From contig NZ_CP136624.1 of the NCBI RefSeq assembly GCF_032917945.1, positions 1,302,001 to 1,366,000 of the forward strand: a stretch of 64,000 nucleotides of DNA, in the 5' to 3' direction. This document shows positions 42,705 through 51,739 of this stretch, one piece after another. Position numbers and translations under genes: made by a program. The stretch is from Bradyrhizobium sp. sBnM-33. GTDB taxonomy: Bacteria > Pseudomonadota > Alphaproteobacteria > Rhizobiales > Xanthobacteraceae. The notes beneath the pieces were generated by a model, which saw nothing but the letters and a program-made list of their open reading frames with translations, had not been told where the DNA came from and made no database searches. How positions within the stretch are numbered: position 1 is the stretch's first letter; every line of letters starts with the position of its first letter.

Positions 42705-44444
42705 TCACAAAAATGCAGGCACGGCCTGCTGCAGCTCGGCAATTTCGGTGGTCAACTCCACCAACTGCGCCATGTTTGAGATCTCTGGAACTTCCTGAAG
42801 TACGTTCGTCAGGTAAAATTCGCGGGAAACGAGATCCAGTTGGTCGGCGAGCGAGCCGCCGGCCGATTGCGGGACGCTCGCGAGCGCTCCGAATATCACT
42901 TCCGAAACGATGATCGAACCCAGCAGCCCGAGTTGCAGGCCCTCCGTCTGCTGCATCGCCTCGAACAAGATGAAAAACGGCAGCGGCGGATCGTTCGAAA
43001 GGGTTTCAATGTCCTCATCCGTCAGTGCGCCGTAGGCCGGGGTCGAAAGGAGCCATTCGCGAAGCTGATTGACGCGATAGGCGCGGTCGGCAAGCAGGCG
43101 CGAGGTGGCGATGAAATGCGGCTGCCTGCCGCCGATCTCGGCAATCAATGCATCTACCGACCACATGCCGGTGAGGCCCGCGCCGAGCAGGTCGCGATAG
43201 AGCAGGCCGACCCGTTCCGTCTCGTCGAACGCCGGAAAGATCTGGTCATTGCCAAGTCCATCGCTGAGATGCGGTCCGATGCGGCGGCTCAAATTCGGCG
43301 TCGAGCCGTTAATCTCGAAAAAGCGCGACCATTGCACCATCCAGGTTTCGTCGAGCGGCATGTTTGCCGGGTCGTTCACCGAGCTCTTTTCAAGCGTATT
43401 GTTGAGGTCGTGGAGCGACCGGTCATTGATCTGGTATTCGGGCCGCACCATGGCGTGACCGAAGCGAAACGCACCGTGCGAAAACTCGAACGGAATTTCC
43501 CAATCTCCGATCGCAGGACCGTCGGTTGGTGCGACACGGTCGATGAAGTGCGGGGCAGGCCCGCAGTAGCTCGCGTAGATTGCCGGATGAATCACCCGTC
43601 GCATCAGGTCGTTGCGGATGACGTTGTGATAGATGGCCGTCAATGCGCCGCGAGCGCACAGGAAGCGCTTGTAGGCGGCGCCGAACTGGCCGTTTGGCCC
43701 GGCATTGCCTTCATGGCGGCGAATGATATCGACGAGCCCGTTGTGCAGCAGGGCAAACAGCGCGGTGAGCTGGGACATTACGGCGTGATCGTCATTGCGC
43801 GGATCGGCAACCAGCGCTTCGGTGAGGGCAATGCGGACACCCGCAATGCTGCGATCGATGCCCGTCACGTTCTCGGCAGGGGTCCGTGCGATATCGCGAA
43901 ATGGGCAGCCGGTCGCCGATTGCTTTTCCTTCCAGCGCATTCGCCCGAGCCGCAGCTTGGTGCGCCGGTCGTCGCTCGGTGCGTCGAGCGCATAGATGTG
44001 CGGCGATCCGACCGGGCCGCTGCCGTACAGCGTTTCCAGCCGAAGCGGCGTACGACGGGCATTGGTCGTCCCTCGGCCGAGCCCTCCCGCAACCGAAAGC
44101 GGAATCGCCGAGTGAACCAAATCATGCGCAATGAACTGCAGCAGATAAGTGTAGCCCGAGGGGATGAAGGGATTTTCCCAGTGTTCCGCCGATCGAGCCT
44201 GGTGTGGCGGCCATTTTATGGCAGCATCCATTCGCCGTGACAGGCGATGCATCAATCCGCGAAGCTTTGCATGGTGTGACGGCGACTCGAGCGGATCGAT
44301 ACCGAAGGCGCGGAAGCGCTGCGAAGGAGCCGGTGTGCCGAGGAAGTGACGAAAGCCGCGAACTGTCGCTGGCGGATTAGAGCCGCGCGGATTGAGCTCG
44401 GAAGTTCGGAAGGAGGATGCGTCAGTGACCTTCTGCACAGCCAT
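42705..44444 (-). CDS. Animal-type heme peroxidase family protein
   Basis: The 579-residue protein starts at ATG 44444 (TTG 44447 is adjacent). The distal histidine region reads L-L-Q-F-I-A-H107-D-L-V-H; the proximal histidine is H330 in G-A-F-R-F-G-H-A-M-V. Both match the myeloperoxidase/peroxicin superfamily. Such enzymes oxidise halides, lipids or tyrosyl groups, and some bacterial ones act on peptides. No signal peptide is evident, so it may be cytosolic or exported by a type I system. It is cotranscribed with the small orphan gene 41 bases downstream and convergent to the SARP gene. Confidence 0.88.
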   Translation of the reverse strand: MAVQKVTDASSFRTSELNPRGSNPPATVRGFRHFLGTPAPSQRFRAFGIDPLESPSHHAKLRGLMHRLSRRMDAAIKWPPHQARSAEHWENPFIPSGYTYLLQFIAHDLVHSAIPLSVAGGLGRGTTNARRTPLRLETLYGSGPVGSPHIYALDAPSDDRRTKLRLGRMRWKEKQSATGCPFRDIARTPAENVTGIDRSIAGVRIALTEALVADPRNDDHAVMSQLTALFALLHNGLVDIIRRHEGNAGPNGQFGAAYKRFLCARGALTAIYHNVIRNDLMRRVIHPAIYASYCGPAPHFIDRVAPTDGPAIGDWEIPFEFSHGAFRFGHAMVRPEYQINDRSLHDLNNTLEKSSVNDPANMPLDETWMVQWSRFFEINGSTPNLSRRIGPHLSDGLGNDQIFPAFDETERVGLLYRDLLGAGLTGMWSVDALIAEIGGRQPHFIATSRLLADRAYRVNQLREWLLSTPAYGALTDEDIETLSNDPPLPFFILFEAMQQTEGLQLGLLGSIIVSEVIFGALASVPQSAGGSLADQLDLVSREFYLTNVLQEVPEISNMAQLVELTTEIAELQQAVPAFL

Positions 44445-44953
44445 CAAGACTATTCTCGCGATTGGTCAAGGCGGCGAGAGTGCGAAGAAAGTCGTGAAAT
44501 TATCGTGAGTTAAATCGTTAGAACCTGTGAACATCTGTGGACATCTTTTGGCCATGTGGTGCAGCGTGCATAACGCGTGACGCGGCTTCTCGGGCCCTGC
44601 TTTCCGGCAAGTGGTGCGACGGTATGATCCGGAACCTGCAGGCGCTTTTGGCGCGTGAAGCTCATTGAGGACGGCATCCTCGGCGCGACATTTCGGCGCT
44701 ATGCTCGCGATGATGATTGTTGTTTCAGGCGCTGCGCAAGGCGAGCCGCCGCCGACGATCGATCCGACCAGTATTCAATCGAGCTGAGATGCCGATATGG
44801 AGTCGCGGCCCACGCGCGGCAGCCGCTCAAGGTAGCCAACATGACATTGCTTCGGCGCATGGGATCAGGTCATCACGTTTGCGAATCGTTGTCTTGCGCC
44901 GGTATTCCGGATAGCCATGGCGGTCCGGACTCTCCTGAAGGCATATTCCTTCC
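44445..44953. other. Intergenic region between peroxidase and DapA-family genes
   Basis: This 509-base stretch separates divergent genes and must hold both promoters. I see no convincing gene; the open frame at 44655-45077 mostly overlaps the DapA-family start in another frame. A short imperfect direct repeat (GAACATCTGTG and GGACATCTTTTG, near 44530-44552) is present but has no clear meaning. Confidence 0.4.
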
Positions 44954-45829
44954 ATGGCTGATTTTCACGGCGTCTTTCCCTACCTGGTCTCACCAGTCGA
45001 TGGATCAGGCCAAATCCGCACCGAAGTGCTGGGCCGGCTCTGCGACGACCTCATCAAGGCAGGCGTGCATGGGCTGACGGCGCTGGGATCGACCGGCGAG
45101 TTCGCCTATCTCAACCAGGCGCAGCGTGCCAGCGTCGTGCAGGGCACTATCGAAGCCGCTGATGGCCGCGTGCCGGTGATCGCCGGGGTTGCCTCGACAT
45201 CGACGGCGGATGCGGTGGCGCAGGCGAAGGCGTATCAAGAGCTCGGCGCCGACGGAATTCTTGCGATCATGGAAGCTTACTTCACGGTCGCCGACGCGCA
45301 GGTCGAATCCTATTTCCGCGCCATTGCCGACGCGGTCGACATTCCCGTCGTGATCTACACCAATCCGCAATTCCAGCGCTCCGATCTCACGCTCGACGTG
45401 ATCGCGCGGCTCGCGACCCATCCACGCATCGGCTATATCAAGGACGCCTCCACCAATACCGGCCGGCTGCTGTCGATCATGAATCGCTGTGGACAGGCGA
45501 TCCGCGTGTTCTCCGCATCCGCCCATATCCCAGCGGCGGTGATGCTGATCGGTGGGGTGGGCTGGATGGCCGGTCCTGCCTGCATCATCCCGCGGCAGAG
45601 CGTCGAACTCTACAATCTTTGCAAGGCGGCGCGCTGGGATGAGGCGATGGCGTTGCAGCGCAAGCTATGGCACATCAACGAGGCTTTTGCGCGGTTCAAC
45701 CTGGCCGCCTGCATCAAGGCCGGACTCGAGATTCAGGGTTACGCGGTCGGCGATCCCATCCCGCCGCAGGCGGCGCTGACGGCCGAGCAGCGCAAGGTGG
45801 TCGAGGCGGCGCTGCGCGACCTCGGATAA
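44954..45829 (+). CDS. Dihydrodipicolinate synthase/N-acetylneuraminate lyase family protein
   Basis: The 291-residue TIM-barrel aldolase has G-S-T-G-E near residue 45, Tyr135 in V-I-Y-T-N-P, and Schiff-base Lys163 in Y-I-K-D-A-S. Members catalyse aldol reactions of pyruvate with an aldehyde. The family is broad; standalone copies in soil bacteria often serve sugar-acid or aromatic catabolism rather than lysine synthesis. GAAGG lies about 11 bases before the ATG. It converges with FtsH with a 2-base gap. Confidence 0.88.
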   Translation: MADFHGVFPYLVSPVDGSGQIRTEVLGRLCDDLIKAGVHGLTALGSTGEFAYLNQAQRASVVQGTIEAADGRVPVIAGVASTSTADAVAQAKAYQELGADGILAIMEAYFTVADAQVESYFRAIADAVDIPVVIYTNPQFQRSDLTLDVIARLATHPRIGYIKDASTNTGRLLSIMNRCGQAIRVFSASAHIPAAVMLIGGVGWMAGPACIIPRQSVELYNLCKAARWDEAMALQRKLWHINEAFARFNLAACIKAGLEIQGYAVGDPIPPQAALTAEQRKVVEAALRDLG

Positions 45830-45831
45830 GG

Positions 45832-47691
45832 TTAGATCGCCCGCAGCGCCTCCTTCGGTGTTTCGCGTATCAATGCCTCAAGGTCGCTCTGCTCCAGGGT
45901 TTCCTTCTCCAGCAATTTTTTCGCCGCACGATCCAGGATCGCACGGCGCGCCTTCAGGATGCCCTGCGCGCGTTCGAACACCCGATCAACGATCGCGCGA
46001 ACCTCCTCGTCGACTGCCGCAGCGGTTTCGTCGGCATAATCGCGCTCGCGTGTGGGGAAGGGCCGATCGGCCCCGGCCAAGAAGTTGCCGGGATCACGCT
46101 CGTAGGCGACGCCGCCGAGTTTTTCGGACATGCCGTAGCGCGTCACCATGCTGCGGGCGATATCCGTGACGCGGCGAAGATCGTCGGCGGCGCCGGTGGA
46201 CAGGTGGTTGAATACGATCAACTCCGCCGCCCGGCCGCCGAGCAGCACCGCCATCTTGTTCTCCAGTTCCTCCTTGGTCATCAGGAAGCGATCTTCGATC
46301 GGTCGCTGGATGGTGTAGCCGAGCGCGCCGACGCCGCGCGGGATGATCGATACCTTGTGCACGGGATCGACGCCGGGCAGCGACAGCGCGATCAAGGCGT
46401 GACCCATCTCGTGATAGGCAACGATCTCGCGCTCCTTCGGATTGAGCAGGCGGTTTCGCTTCTCCAGCCCCGCGACCATGCGCTCGACGGCGTTGTTGAA
46501 ATCGGTCATTGCGACGGCAGTGGCGCCGCGCCGAGTCGCCAGCAGCGCGGCTTCGTTGACCAGATTGGCAAGATCGGCGCCGGTGAAACCGGGCGTCAGT
46601 GCCGCGACCGCCTCGGCATCAACGCCGGAGTCGAGCTGCACCTTCTTCATATGAACTTTAAGAATTTCGGTGCGGCCCTTCTTGTCGGGGCGGTCGACCA
46701 GCACCTGGCGGTCGAAGCGACCGGCGCGCAGAAGCGCCGGATCGAGGATTTCAGGCCGGTTGGTGGCGGCCAGGATGACGAGGCCGGAGCGCGAGTCGAA
46801 GCCATCGAGTTCGACCAGAAGCTGATTGAGCGTCTGCTCCTTCTCGTCGTGACCGCCCGCAAACGGCCCGATCCCGCGGGCGCGGCCGAGCGCATCGAGT
46901 TCGTCGATGAAGATGATGGCAGGCGCTTTCTGATGTGCCTGCTGAAACAGGTCCCGCACCCGCGCCGCGCCGACGCCGACGAACATCTCGACGAATTCCG
47001 AACCTGAAATCGAGAAGAACGGCACCTTGGCCTCGCCGGCCACCGCCTTGGCCAGCAGCGTCTTGCCGGTGCCGGGCGGACCGACCAGCAGCACGCCTTT
47101 GGGCATGCGCCCTCCGAGCCGTCCATAGTCGGTCGGATTTTTCAGGAAGTCGACGACTTCGCGCAGCTCATCCTTGGCTTCGTCGACGCCGGCCACGTCG
47201 GCAAACGTGACGCCGGTATCGGACTCGACATAGATCTTGGCCTTGCTCTTGCCGATCGCCATCAGCCCGCCGCCGAGACCTCCGCCTTCCATGGTGCGTT
47301 TGCCGATGTACCACCACAGGCCGAAGAACAGCAGCACCGGCATGACCCATGACAGCAGGTCGCGGAGAAAGGTGCTCTCGATCTGGCCGGTGAAGCGGAC
47401 GTTATATTTCTCGAGCTCCTGCGCGGTCTCCTGGTCGACCCGAGTAGTGACGAACTGTTTCTGTCCACCGGACAGCGGCTCTTTCAACGTGCCCTGCAAG
47501 GTCCGGTCGGAGATACCGACGGTCGCGACCTTCCCCTGCTTCAGCAGCTGTTGGTACTCGCTGTAGGGGATGACTGCGATCTGGCTGGCAGTTGAAATGA
47601 AGTATTGAATGATGAAGATGCCAAAGATGGCGGCGATCGCATAGCCGACGTTGAAGCGCGTTTTGTTGTTCATCATCGAATTGTTGTTCAT
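45832..47691 (-). CDS. ftsH: ATP-dependent zinc metalloprotease FtsH
   Basis: The 619-residue membrane protease has a first transmembrane helix in [12 protein letters not shown] and a second at [11 protein letters not shown]. The AAA domain has Walker [10 protein letters not shown], Walker [10 protein letters not shown] and an SRH with G-R-F-D-R. The zinc motif H-E-M-G-H is near residue 420. It degrades misfolded membrane proteins and short-lived regulators. I chose ATG 47691 (GGAG upstream) because it gives a normal short N-terminus; the frame extends to 47784. A sigma32-like promoter lies 92 bases upstream. It could be a second FtsH copy in the genome. Confidence 0.93.
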   Translation of the reverse strand: MNNNSMMNNKTRFNVGYAIAAIFGIFIIQYFISTASQIAVIPYSEYQQLLKQGKVATVGISDRTLQGTLKEPLSGGQKQFVTTRVDQETAQELEKYNVRFTGQIESTFLRDLLSWVMPVLLFFGLWWYIGKRTMEGGGLGGGLMAIGKSKAKIYVESDTGVTFADVAGVDEAKDELREVVDFLKNPTDYGRLGGRMPKGVLLVGPPGTGKTLLAKAVAGEAKVPFFSISGSEFVEMFVGVGAARVRDLFQQAHQKAPAIIFIDELDALGRARGIGPFAGGHDEKEQTLNQLLVELDGFDSRSGLVILAATNRPEILDPALLRAGRFDRQVLVDRPDKKGRTEILKVHMKKVQLDSGVDAEAVAALTPGFTGADLANLVNEAALLATRRGATAVAMTDFNNAVERMVAGLEKRNRLLNPKEREIVAYHEMGHALIALSLPGVDPVHKVSIIPRGVGALGYTIQRPIEDRFLMTKEELENKMAVLLGGRAAELIVFNHLSTGAADDLRRVTDIARSMVTRYGMSEKLGGVAYERDPGNFLAGADRPFPTRERDYADETAAAVDEEVRAIVDRVFERAQGILKARRAILDRAAKKLLEKETLEQSDLEALIRETPKEALRAI

Positions 47692-47782
47692 GATCGAACT
47701 CCGGGCGCACGCCCTCGCGGCAAGCGCGTCGGCGCATTCACCTGGTCCATAAGGCCCGTGGCCCTGGACTGCGTCTCCTGAC

Positions 47783-47810
47783 AATGGGAACAGCGAGGTT
47801 TGGTTTCAAT
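47783..47810 (-). promoter_or_regulatory. Sigma32 (RpoH)-like promoter upstream of ftsH
   Basis: Read on the minus strand, ATTGAA (47810-47805) and CCCATT (47788-47783) are separated by 16 bases. This fits the alphaproteobacterial heat-shock consensus of CTTGAA and CCCATnT with one mismatch at -35. FtsH genes are commonly heat-shock controlled. The 329-base gap to the divergent protease gene holds nothing else that I can assign. Confidence 0.45.
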
Positions 47811-48020
47811 GGCGACTACTTCTTGCGCGACAAATCGCGCTGCCTAGATGCTGCCCAGATGATGCAGGACAGGGGGTCTTTAGTGCGCCAACAAGCCTCT
47901 GAAACACCAGAAACTTTCGGCCAGCCGGGGCGTTTGTCACGCGGACACCACAGCGGGCTGAAAATCCCGCCTCCCGCTTTCGCGCCTTGCAAGCGAGCGG
48001 CATTACCAGATGAGTGACCG

Positions 48021-49121
48021 ATGAACCGTCGCTTCGCGCTTTCTTTAGCCGTCATAGCAGCCGTACTGGTCGCGCTGACCCTTTCCAATATTCGCTACAG
48101 CCCATGGACCAATACCACCGCCCGAACCGTCGACCAGCGCGGTCCGCTGTCCGATGCCGAGCGGGCAAACATAGAGCTTTTCGAGCGAGTCTCGCCGTCG
48201 GTCGTGCAGGTCGCGGCGCGATCCGCCATGGCCAATCCCTTCGAAGAAGAGGAAGGCCCGGCGGCCTCCGGCCCGGCAGCCTCCGGCACTGGCTTTGTCT
48301 GGGACAGTAGCGGTCATGTGGTCACCAACAATCACGTCGTGCAAAATGGCCGCGAGGTAGCCGTTCGCTTCGCCTCGGGCGAGGTGGCCCAAGCTTCAAT
48401 CGTGGGCGTAGCACCGAACTACGATCTGGCGGTGCTGCGGATCAGGAATCCGCGCCAGCTGCCGCCGCCGGTGGCGCTTGGCAGTTCTAACGACCTCAAG
48501 GTAGGCCAAATTGCATTTGCGATCGGCAACCCATTCGGACTAGATCAATCGCTGACGAGCGGAATCATCAGCGCGCTCAAGCGGCGGCTGCCGACCAGCA
48601 GCGGTCGCGAGATCGCCAACGTGATCCAGACCGACACCGCGATCAATCCCGGCAATTCCGGTGGCCCCCTTTTGGACTCGGCGGGACGGTTGATCGGCGT
48701 CAACACGGCCATCATCTCGCCCTCCGGCTCCAGCGCCGGCATCGGCTTCGCCATTCCGGCCGATATCGTCAATCGTATCGTGCCCGAACTCATCAAGAAT
48801 GGTCGCGTACCGACCCCGGGAATCGGCATCGTCGCTGCCGGTGAAGCCGTTGCGACGCGCATGGGCGTCGAAGGGGTGATCGTCGTGCGTACCGCGCCCG
48901 GAAGTCCGGCCGAACGGGCCGGCATCCGTGGCGTGGATTTCAACTCGGGTGCGCTCGGCGACGTGATCGTTCAAGCCGATGGTAAGCCGGTTCACCGGCT
49001 CTCCGACCTGACCGATCAGATCGAGCAGGTCGGTGCGGGCAAGAGCGTCCGCATCACACTGAAACGCGGTTCGGAAACGCGCGATGTCAACGTCGATATC
49101 GTGGATATCAGCCGCGGCTAA
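48021..49121 (+). CDS. HtrA/Do-like serine protease with one PDZ domain
   Basis: The 366-residue protein has an N-terminal hydrophobic segment (A-L-S-L-A-V-I-A-A-V-L-V) acting as signal or anchor. The trypsin-like triad is His105 (T-N-N-H-V), Asp135 (N-Y-D-L-A-V) and Ser213 (G-N-S-G-G-P). A single C-terminal PDZ domain (about 265-360) makes it DegS-like in architecture. It should act in the periplasm in protein quality control or stress sensing. It is divergent from FtsH, which makes a proteolysis-themed pair. Confidence 0.92.
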   Translation: MNRRFALSLAVIAAVLVALTLSNIRYSPWTNTTARTVDQRGPLSDAERANIELFERVSPSVVQVAARSAMANPFEEEEGPAASGPAASGTGFVWDSSGHVVTNNHVVQNGREVAVRFASGEVAQASIVGVAPNYDLAVLRIRNPRQLPPPVALGSSNDLKVGQIAFAIGNPFGLDQSLTSGIISALKRRLPTSSGREIANVIQTDTAINPGNSGGPLLDSAGRLIGVNTAIISPSGSSAGIGFAIPADIVNRIVPELIKNGRVPTPGIGIVAAGEAVATRMGVEGVIVVRTAPGSPAERAGIRGVDFNSGALGDVIVQADGKPVHRLSDLTDQIEQVGAGKSVRITLKRGSETRDVNVDIVDISRG

Positions 49122-49270
49122 TAGTCCCCTGCAGCAGAATCATACCCGTTCGCGGTCACCCGCGCCCGGCGCGTCGGTGCGTTTGTTACAGTGAGCTGAA
49201 TGAGTTGTCTCCTGCGGAAAAACCGCTAAAACCCCGCCCGATCCGACAAGAAAGCTCGAAGGACAAACTG

Positions 49271-51598
49271 ATGAACATTCTTCCCGGTAATATGCGGTTT
49301 GGTGCGGGCCAGCCGGTCAAGCGTTTGGAAGACCAGCGACTGCTCACCGGGAAGGGACAGTTCATCGACGACAAGCCGGAGGAGGGCGCGTTGTGGCTTT
49401 ACGTGCTGCGCTCACCTCATGCTCATGCCAAAATCGTCTCGATAGACTCCGAAGCCGCCGCCGGGATGCCCGGTGTCGAAGCGATCTATACCGGGGCCGA
49501 CCTGATCAAGGACGATATCGGTACCATCCCCACGCTTGCGATCTTCAAGCGGCCGGACGGCTCGCCGATGACGGTGCCGCCGCGGCGTCTGCTCGCCCAT
49601 GAAGTCGTTCGCTATGCCGGCGAGGCCGTGGCCGCCGTGGTGGCGACATCGCGCGTGCTGGCGCAGACCGCGGCCGAAGCGATCGTGGTCGACTACGAGG
49701 TGCTGCCCTCAGTGGTCGACCCTGTCGAGGCGGTGAAGCCCGGCGCACCCGTAGTATGGCCCGAGGCGCCCGACAACATCGTGGCTGTCATGAGCTACGG
49801 CGATGCCGCCCAGATCGAGGAAGCCTTTGCCAAGGCTGCGCACACGGTCTCGCTCGACCTGGTCAGCCAGCGGCTGGTGCCCTCGGCGATGGAGCCTCGC
49901 TCGACGATTGCCGAGATCGAGAAGAAGACCGGCCGATTGATCCTGCACGTGCAGTCGCAAACGCCCGGCTCTACCCGGGACCTGCTCGCGGAATCCATAC
50001 TGAAGCGGCCGAAGGATAGTGTGCGCGTGCTGGTCGGCGACATCGGCGGCGGCTTTGGCCAGAAGACCAGCCTCTATCCCGAAGACGGCATCGTTGCTTA
50101 CGCCGCGACCAAGCTGAACAAGAAGATCCGCTGGCGCGGCGATCGCACCGACGAGTTCGTCGGCGGCACACATGGCCGCGATCTGACCTCGACCGGTGAA
50201 TTCGCGCTCGACGCCAAGGGCCGCGTGCTCGCCTATCGCGTCCGCTCGATCGGCGGCACCGGCGCGTACTCGTCGGGGACTGGGAACATCATTCCGCTGG
50301 TGCTCGGGCCGTTCGTGCAGACCGGCGTCTACGATCTGCCGCTGGTGCATTTCGAGGTGAAATCGGTGATGACCAACACCGCGCCGGTTGGTGCCTATCG
50401 CGGGGCGGGGCGGCCGGAAGCGGTGTTCATCGTCGAGCGGCTGATGGATGCCGCCGCGCGCCAGATCGGCATGGACCCACGCACCATCCGCAAGGTGAAT
50501 TACATCAAACCCGCGCAACTGCCCTATACCAACGCCGTCGGCCAAGTCTACGATTCCGGCGCATTTGCGCACATGCTGTCGCGCGCCGCTGAACTATCGG
50601 ATTGGGACGGCTTTGCCGCGCGCAAGAAGGCGGCGAAGAAGAAGGGGCTGCTCTACGGCCGCGGCCTCACCAGCTATATCGAATGGACCGGCGGGCGCGC
50701 GCATACCGAAAAGGTCAGCCTGCACGCGACCGCGGAAGGCCGCGTTATCCTGCATTCCGGTACCATGGCGATGGGGCAGGGCCTGCAGACCACTTACACG
50801 CAAATGGTATCCGATACGCTCGGAATTCCCATGGACAAGATCGACGTCGTGCAGGGCGATACCGATCTCGCCACCGGCTTCGGCAGCGTCGGCTCGCGCT
50901 CGCTGTTTGTCGGCGGCACGGCAGTTGCGGTTTCCACCAACGACATGATCCAGAAGGCGCGCGAGAAGGCCTCGAACGTGCTGGAAACGTCCATCGAGGA
51001 TATCGAATATCGCGACGGCTGGCTGACGGTGGTAGGCACCGACAAACGCATCAGCCTGTTCGAGATTGCGAAGAACGAAGATGGCGCGCGACTCTCCGTC
51101 GATTCCGAAGGCGAAGTCGACGGGCCGAGCTGGCCGAACGGCACGCACATTTGCGAGGTCGAGATCGATCCGGAAACCGGGGTGAGCAAGGTGGTGCGTT
51201 ACACCACGGTCGACGACGTCGGCATTGCCGTTAACCCGATGCTGGTCACTGGCCAGGTTCATGGCGGTGTCGCCCAGGGCATCGGGCAGGCGCTCTACGA
51301 GGGCGTCGCCTACAGCGAGGAAGGGCAGCTATTGACCGCGAGCTATCAGGATTACTGCGTACCGCGCGCCGACGACATTCCGCCGATCGCGGTGACGCTG
51401 GACGATTCCGCGCCGTGCCGCACCAACCCGCTGGGCGCCAAGGGCTGCGGCGAATCCGGCGCGATCGGCGGCCCGCCCTGCGTCACCAACGGCGTGATGG
51501 ATGCCTTGAGCGAGCTCGGCATCAAGCAACTCAACACGCCGCTGACGCCGGCCAAGGTATGGCAGGCGATAAGGGATGCGAGGGCTGCTGCGATGTGA
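49271..51598 (+). CDS. Xanthine dehydrogenase-family molybdenum-binding subunit, form II CoxL-like, orphan
   Basis: The 775-residue protein starts at ATG 49271 (AAGGA upstream; an earlier frame start at 49205 lacks support). It has the molybdopterin cytosine dinucleotide-binding large-subunit pattern. The active-site loop reads V-G-A-Y-R-G-A-G-R-P-E-A, which is form II CoxL rather than the Cys-containing CO dehydrogenase form. The catalytic Glu lies in G-C-G-E-S-G-A near the C-terminus. Such subunits need a FAD medium subunit and a 2Fe-2S small subunit; neither is adjacent. The substrate is unknown: an aldehyde or N-heterocycle. Confidence 0.92.
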   Translation: MNILPGNMRFGAGQPVKRLEDQRLLTGKGQFIDDKPEEGALWLYVLRSPHAHAKIVSIDSEAAAGMPGVEAIYTGADLIKDDIGTIPTLAIFKRPDGSPMTVPPRRLLAHEVVRYAGEAVAAVVATSRVLAQTAAEAIVVDYEVLPSVVDPVEAVKPGAPVVWPEAPDNIVAVMSYGDAAQIEEAFAKAAHTVSLDLVSQRLVPSAMEPRSTIAEIEKKTGRLILHVQSQTPGSTRDLLAESILKRPKDSVRVLVGDIGGGFGQKTSLYPEDGIVAYAATKLNKKIRWRGDRTDEFVGGTHGRDLTSTGEFALDAKGRVLAYRVRSIGGTGAYSSGTGNIIPLVLGPFVQTGVYDLPLVHFEVKSVMTNTAPVGAYRGAGRPEAVFIVERLMDAAARQIGMDPRTIRKVNYIKPAQLPYTNAVGQVYDSGAFAHMLSRAAELSDWDGFAARKKAAKKKGLLYGRGLTSYIEWTGGRAHTEKVSLHATAEGRVILHSGTMAMGQGLQTTYTQMVSDTLGIPMDKIDVVQGDTDLATGFGSVGSRSLFVGGTAVAVSTNDMIQKAREKASNVLETSIEDIEYRDGWLTVVGTDKRISLFEIAKNEDGARLSVDSEGEVDGPSWPNGTHICEVEIDPETGVSKVVRYTTVDDVGIAVNPMLVTGQVHGGVAQGIGQALYEGVAYSEEGQLLTASYQDYCVPRADDIPPIAVTLDDSAPCRTNPLGAKGCGESGAIGGPPCVTNGVMDALSELGIKQLNTPLTPAKVWQAIRDARAAAM

Positions 51599-51603
51599 TT
51601 GCC

Positions 51604-51725
51604 CGTCATTCCGGGGCGCGCTTAAGCGCGAACTATGGTGCGCAATTGCGCACCTGAGAGTCTCGAGGTTCTCAGATGCGCAATTGCGCATCATAGTTCG
51701 ATGCTACGCATCGCCCCGGAACGAT
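51604..51725. repeat. Nested intergenic palindrome (REP-like element)
   Basis: TTCCGGGGCG (51609-51618) pairs with CGCCCCGGAA (51712-51721), GAACTATG with CATAGTTC (51692-51699), and CTGAGA (51654-51659) with TCTCAG (51670-51675). The self-complementary 14-mer TGCGCAATTGCGCA occurs twice (51639-51652 and 51677-51690). The whole can fold into a long cruciform between two convergent genes. Similar elements are common in Bradyrhizobium intergenic regions. It may act as a bidirectional terminator. Confidence 0.7.
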
Positions 51726-51739
51726 GGTGCGAGTGAGGC

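Noticed and set aside
42840..44240. 466-codon plus-strand open frame opposite the peroxidase
   Set aside because: Antisense shadow; the minus strand carries both heme-ligand histidine motifs.
44655..45077. Short plus-strand open frame before the DapA-family gene
   Set aside because: It overlaps the well-supported DapA start in another frame, and its sequence is not protein-like.
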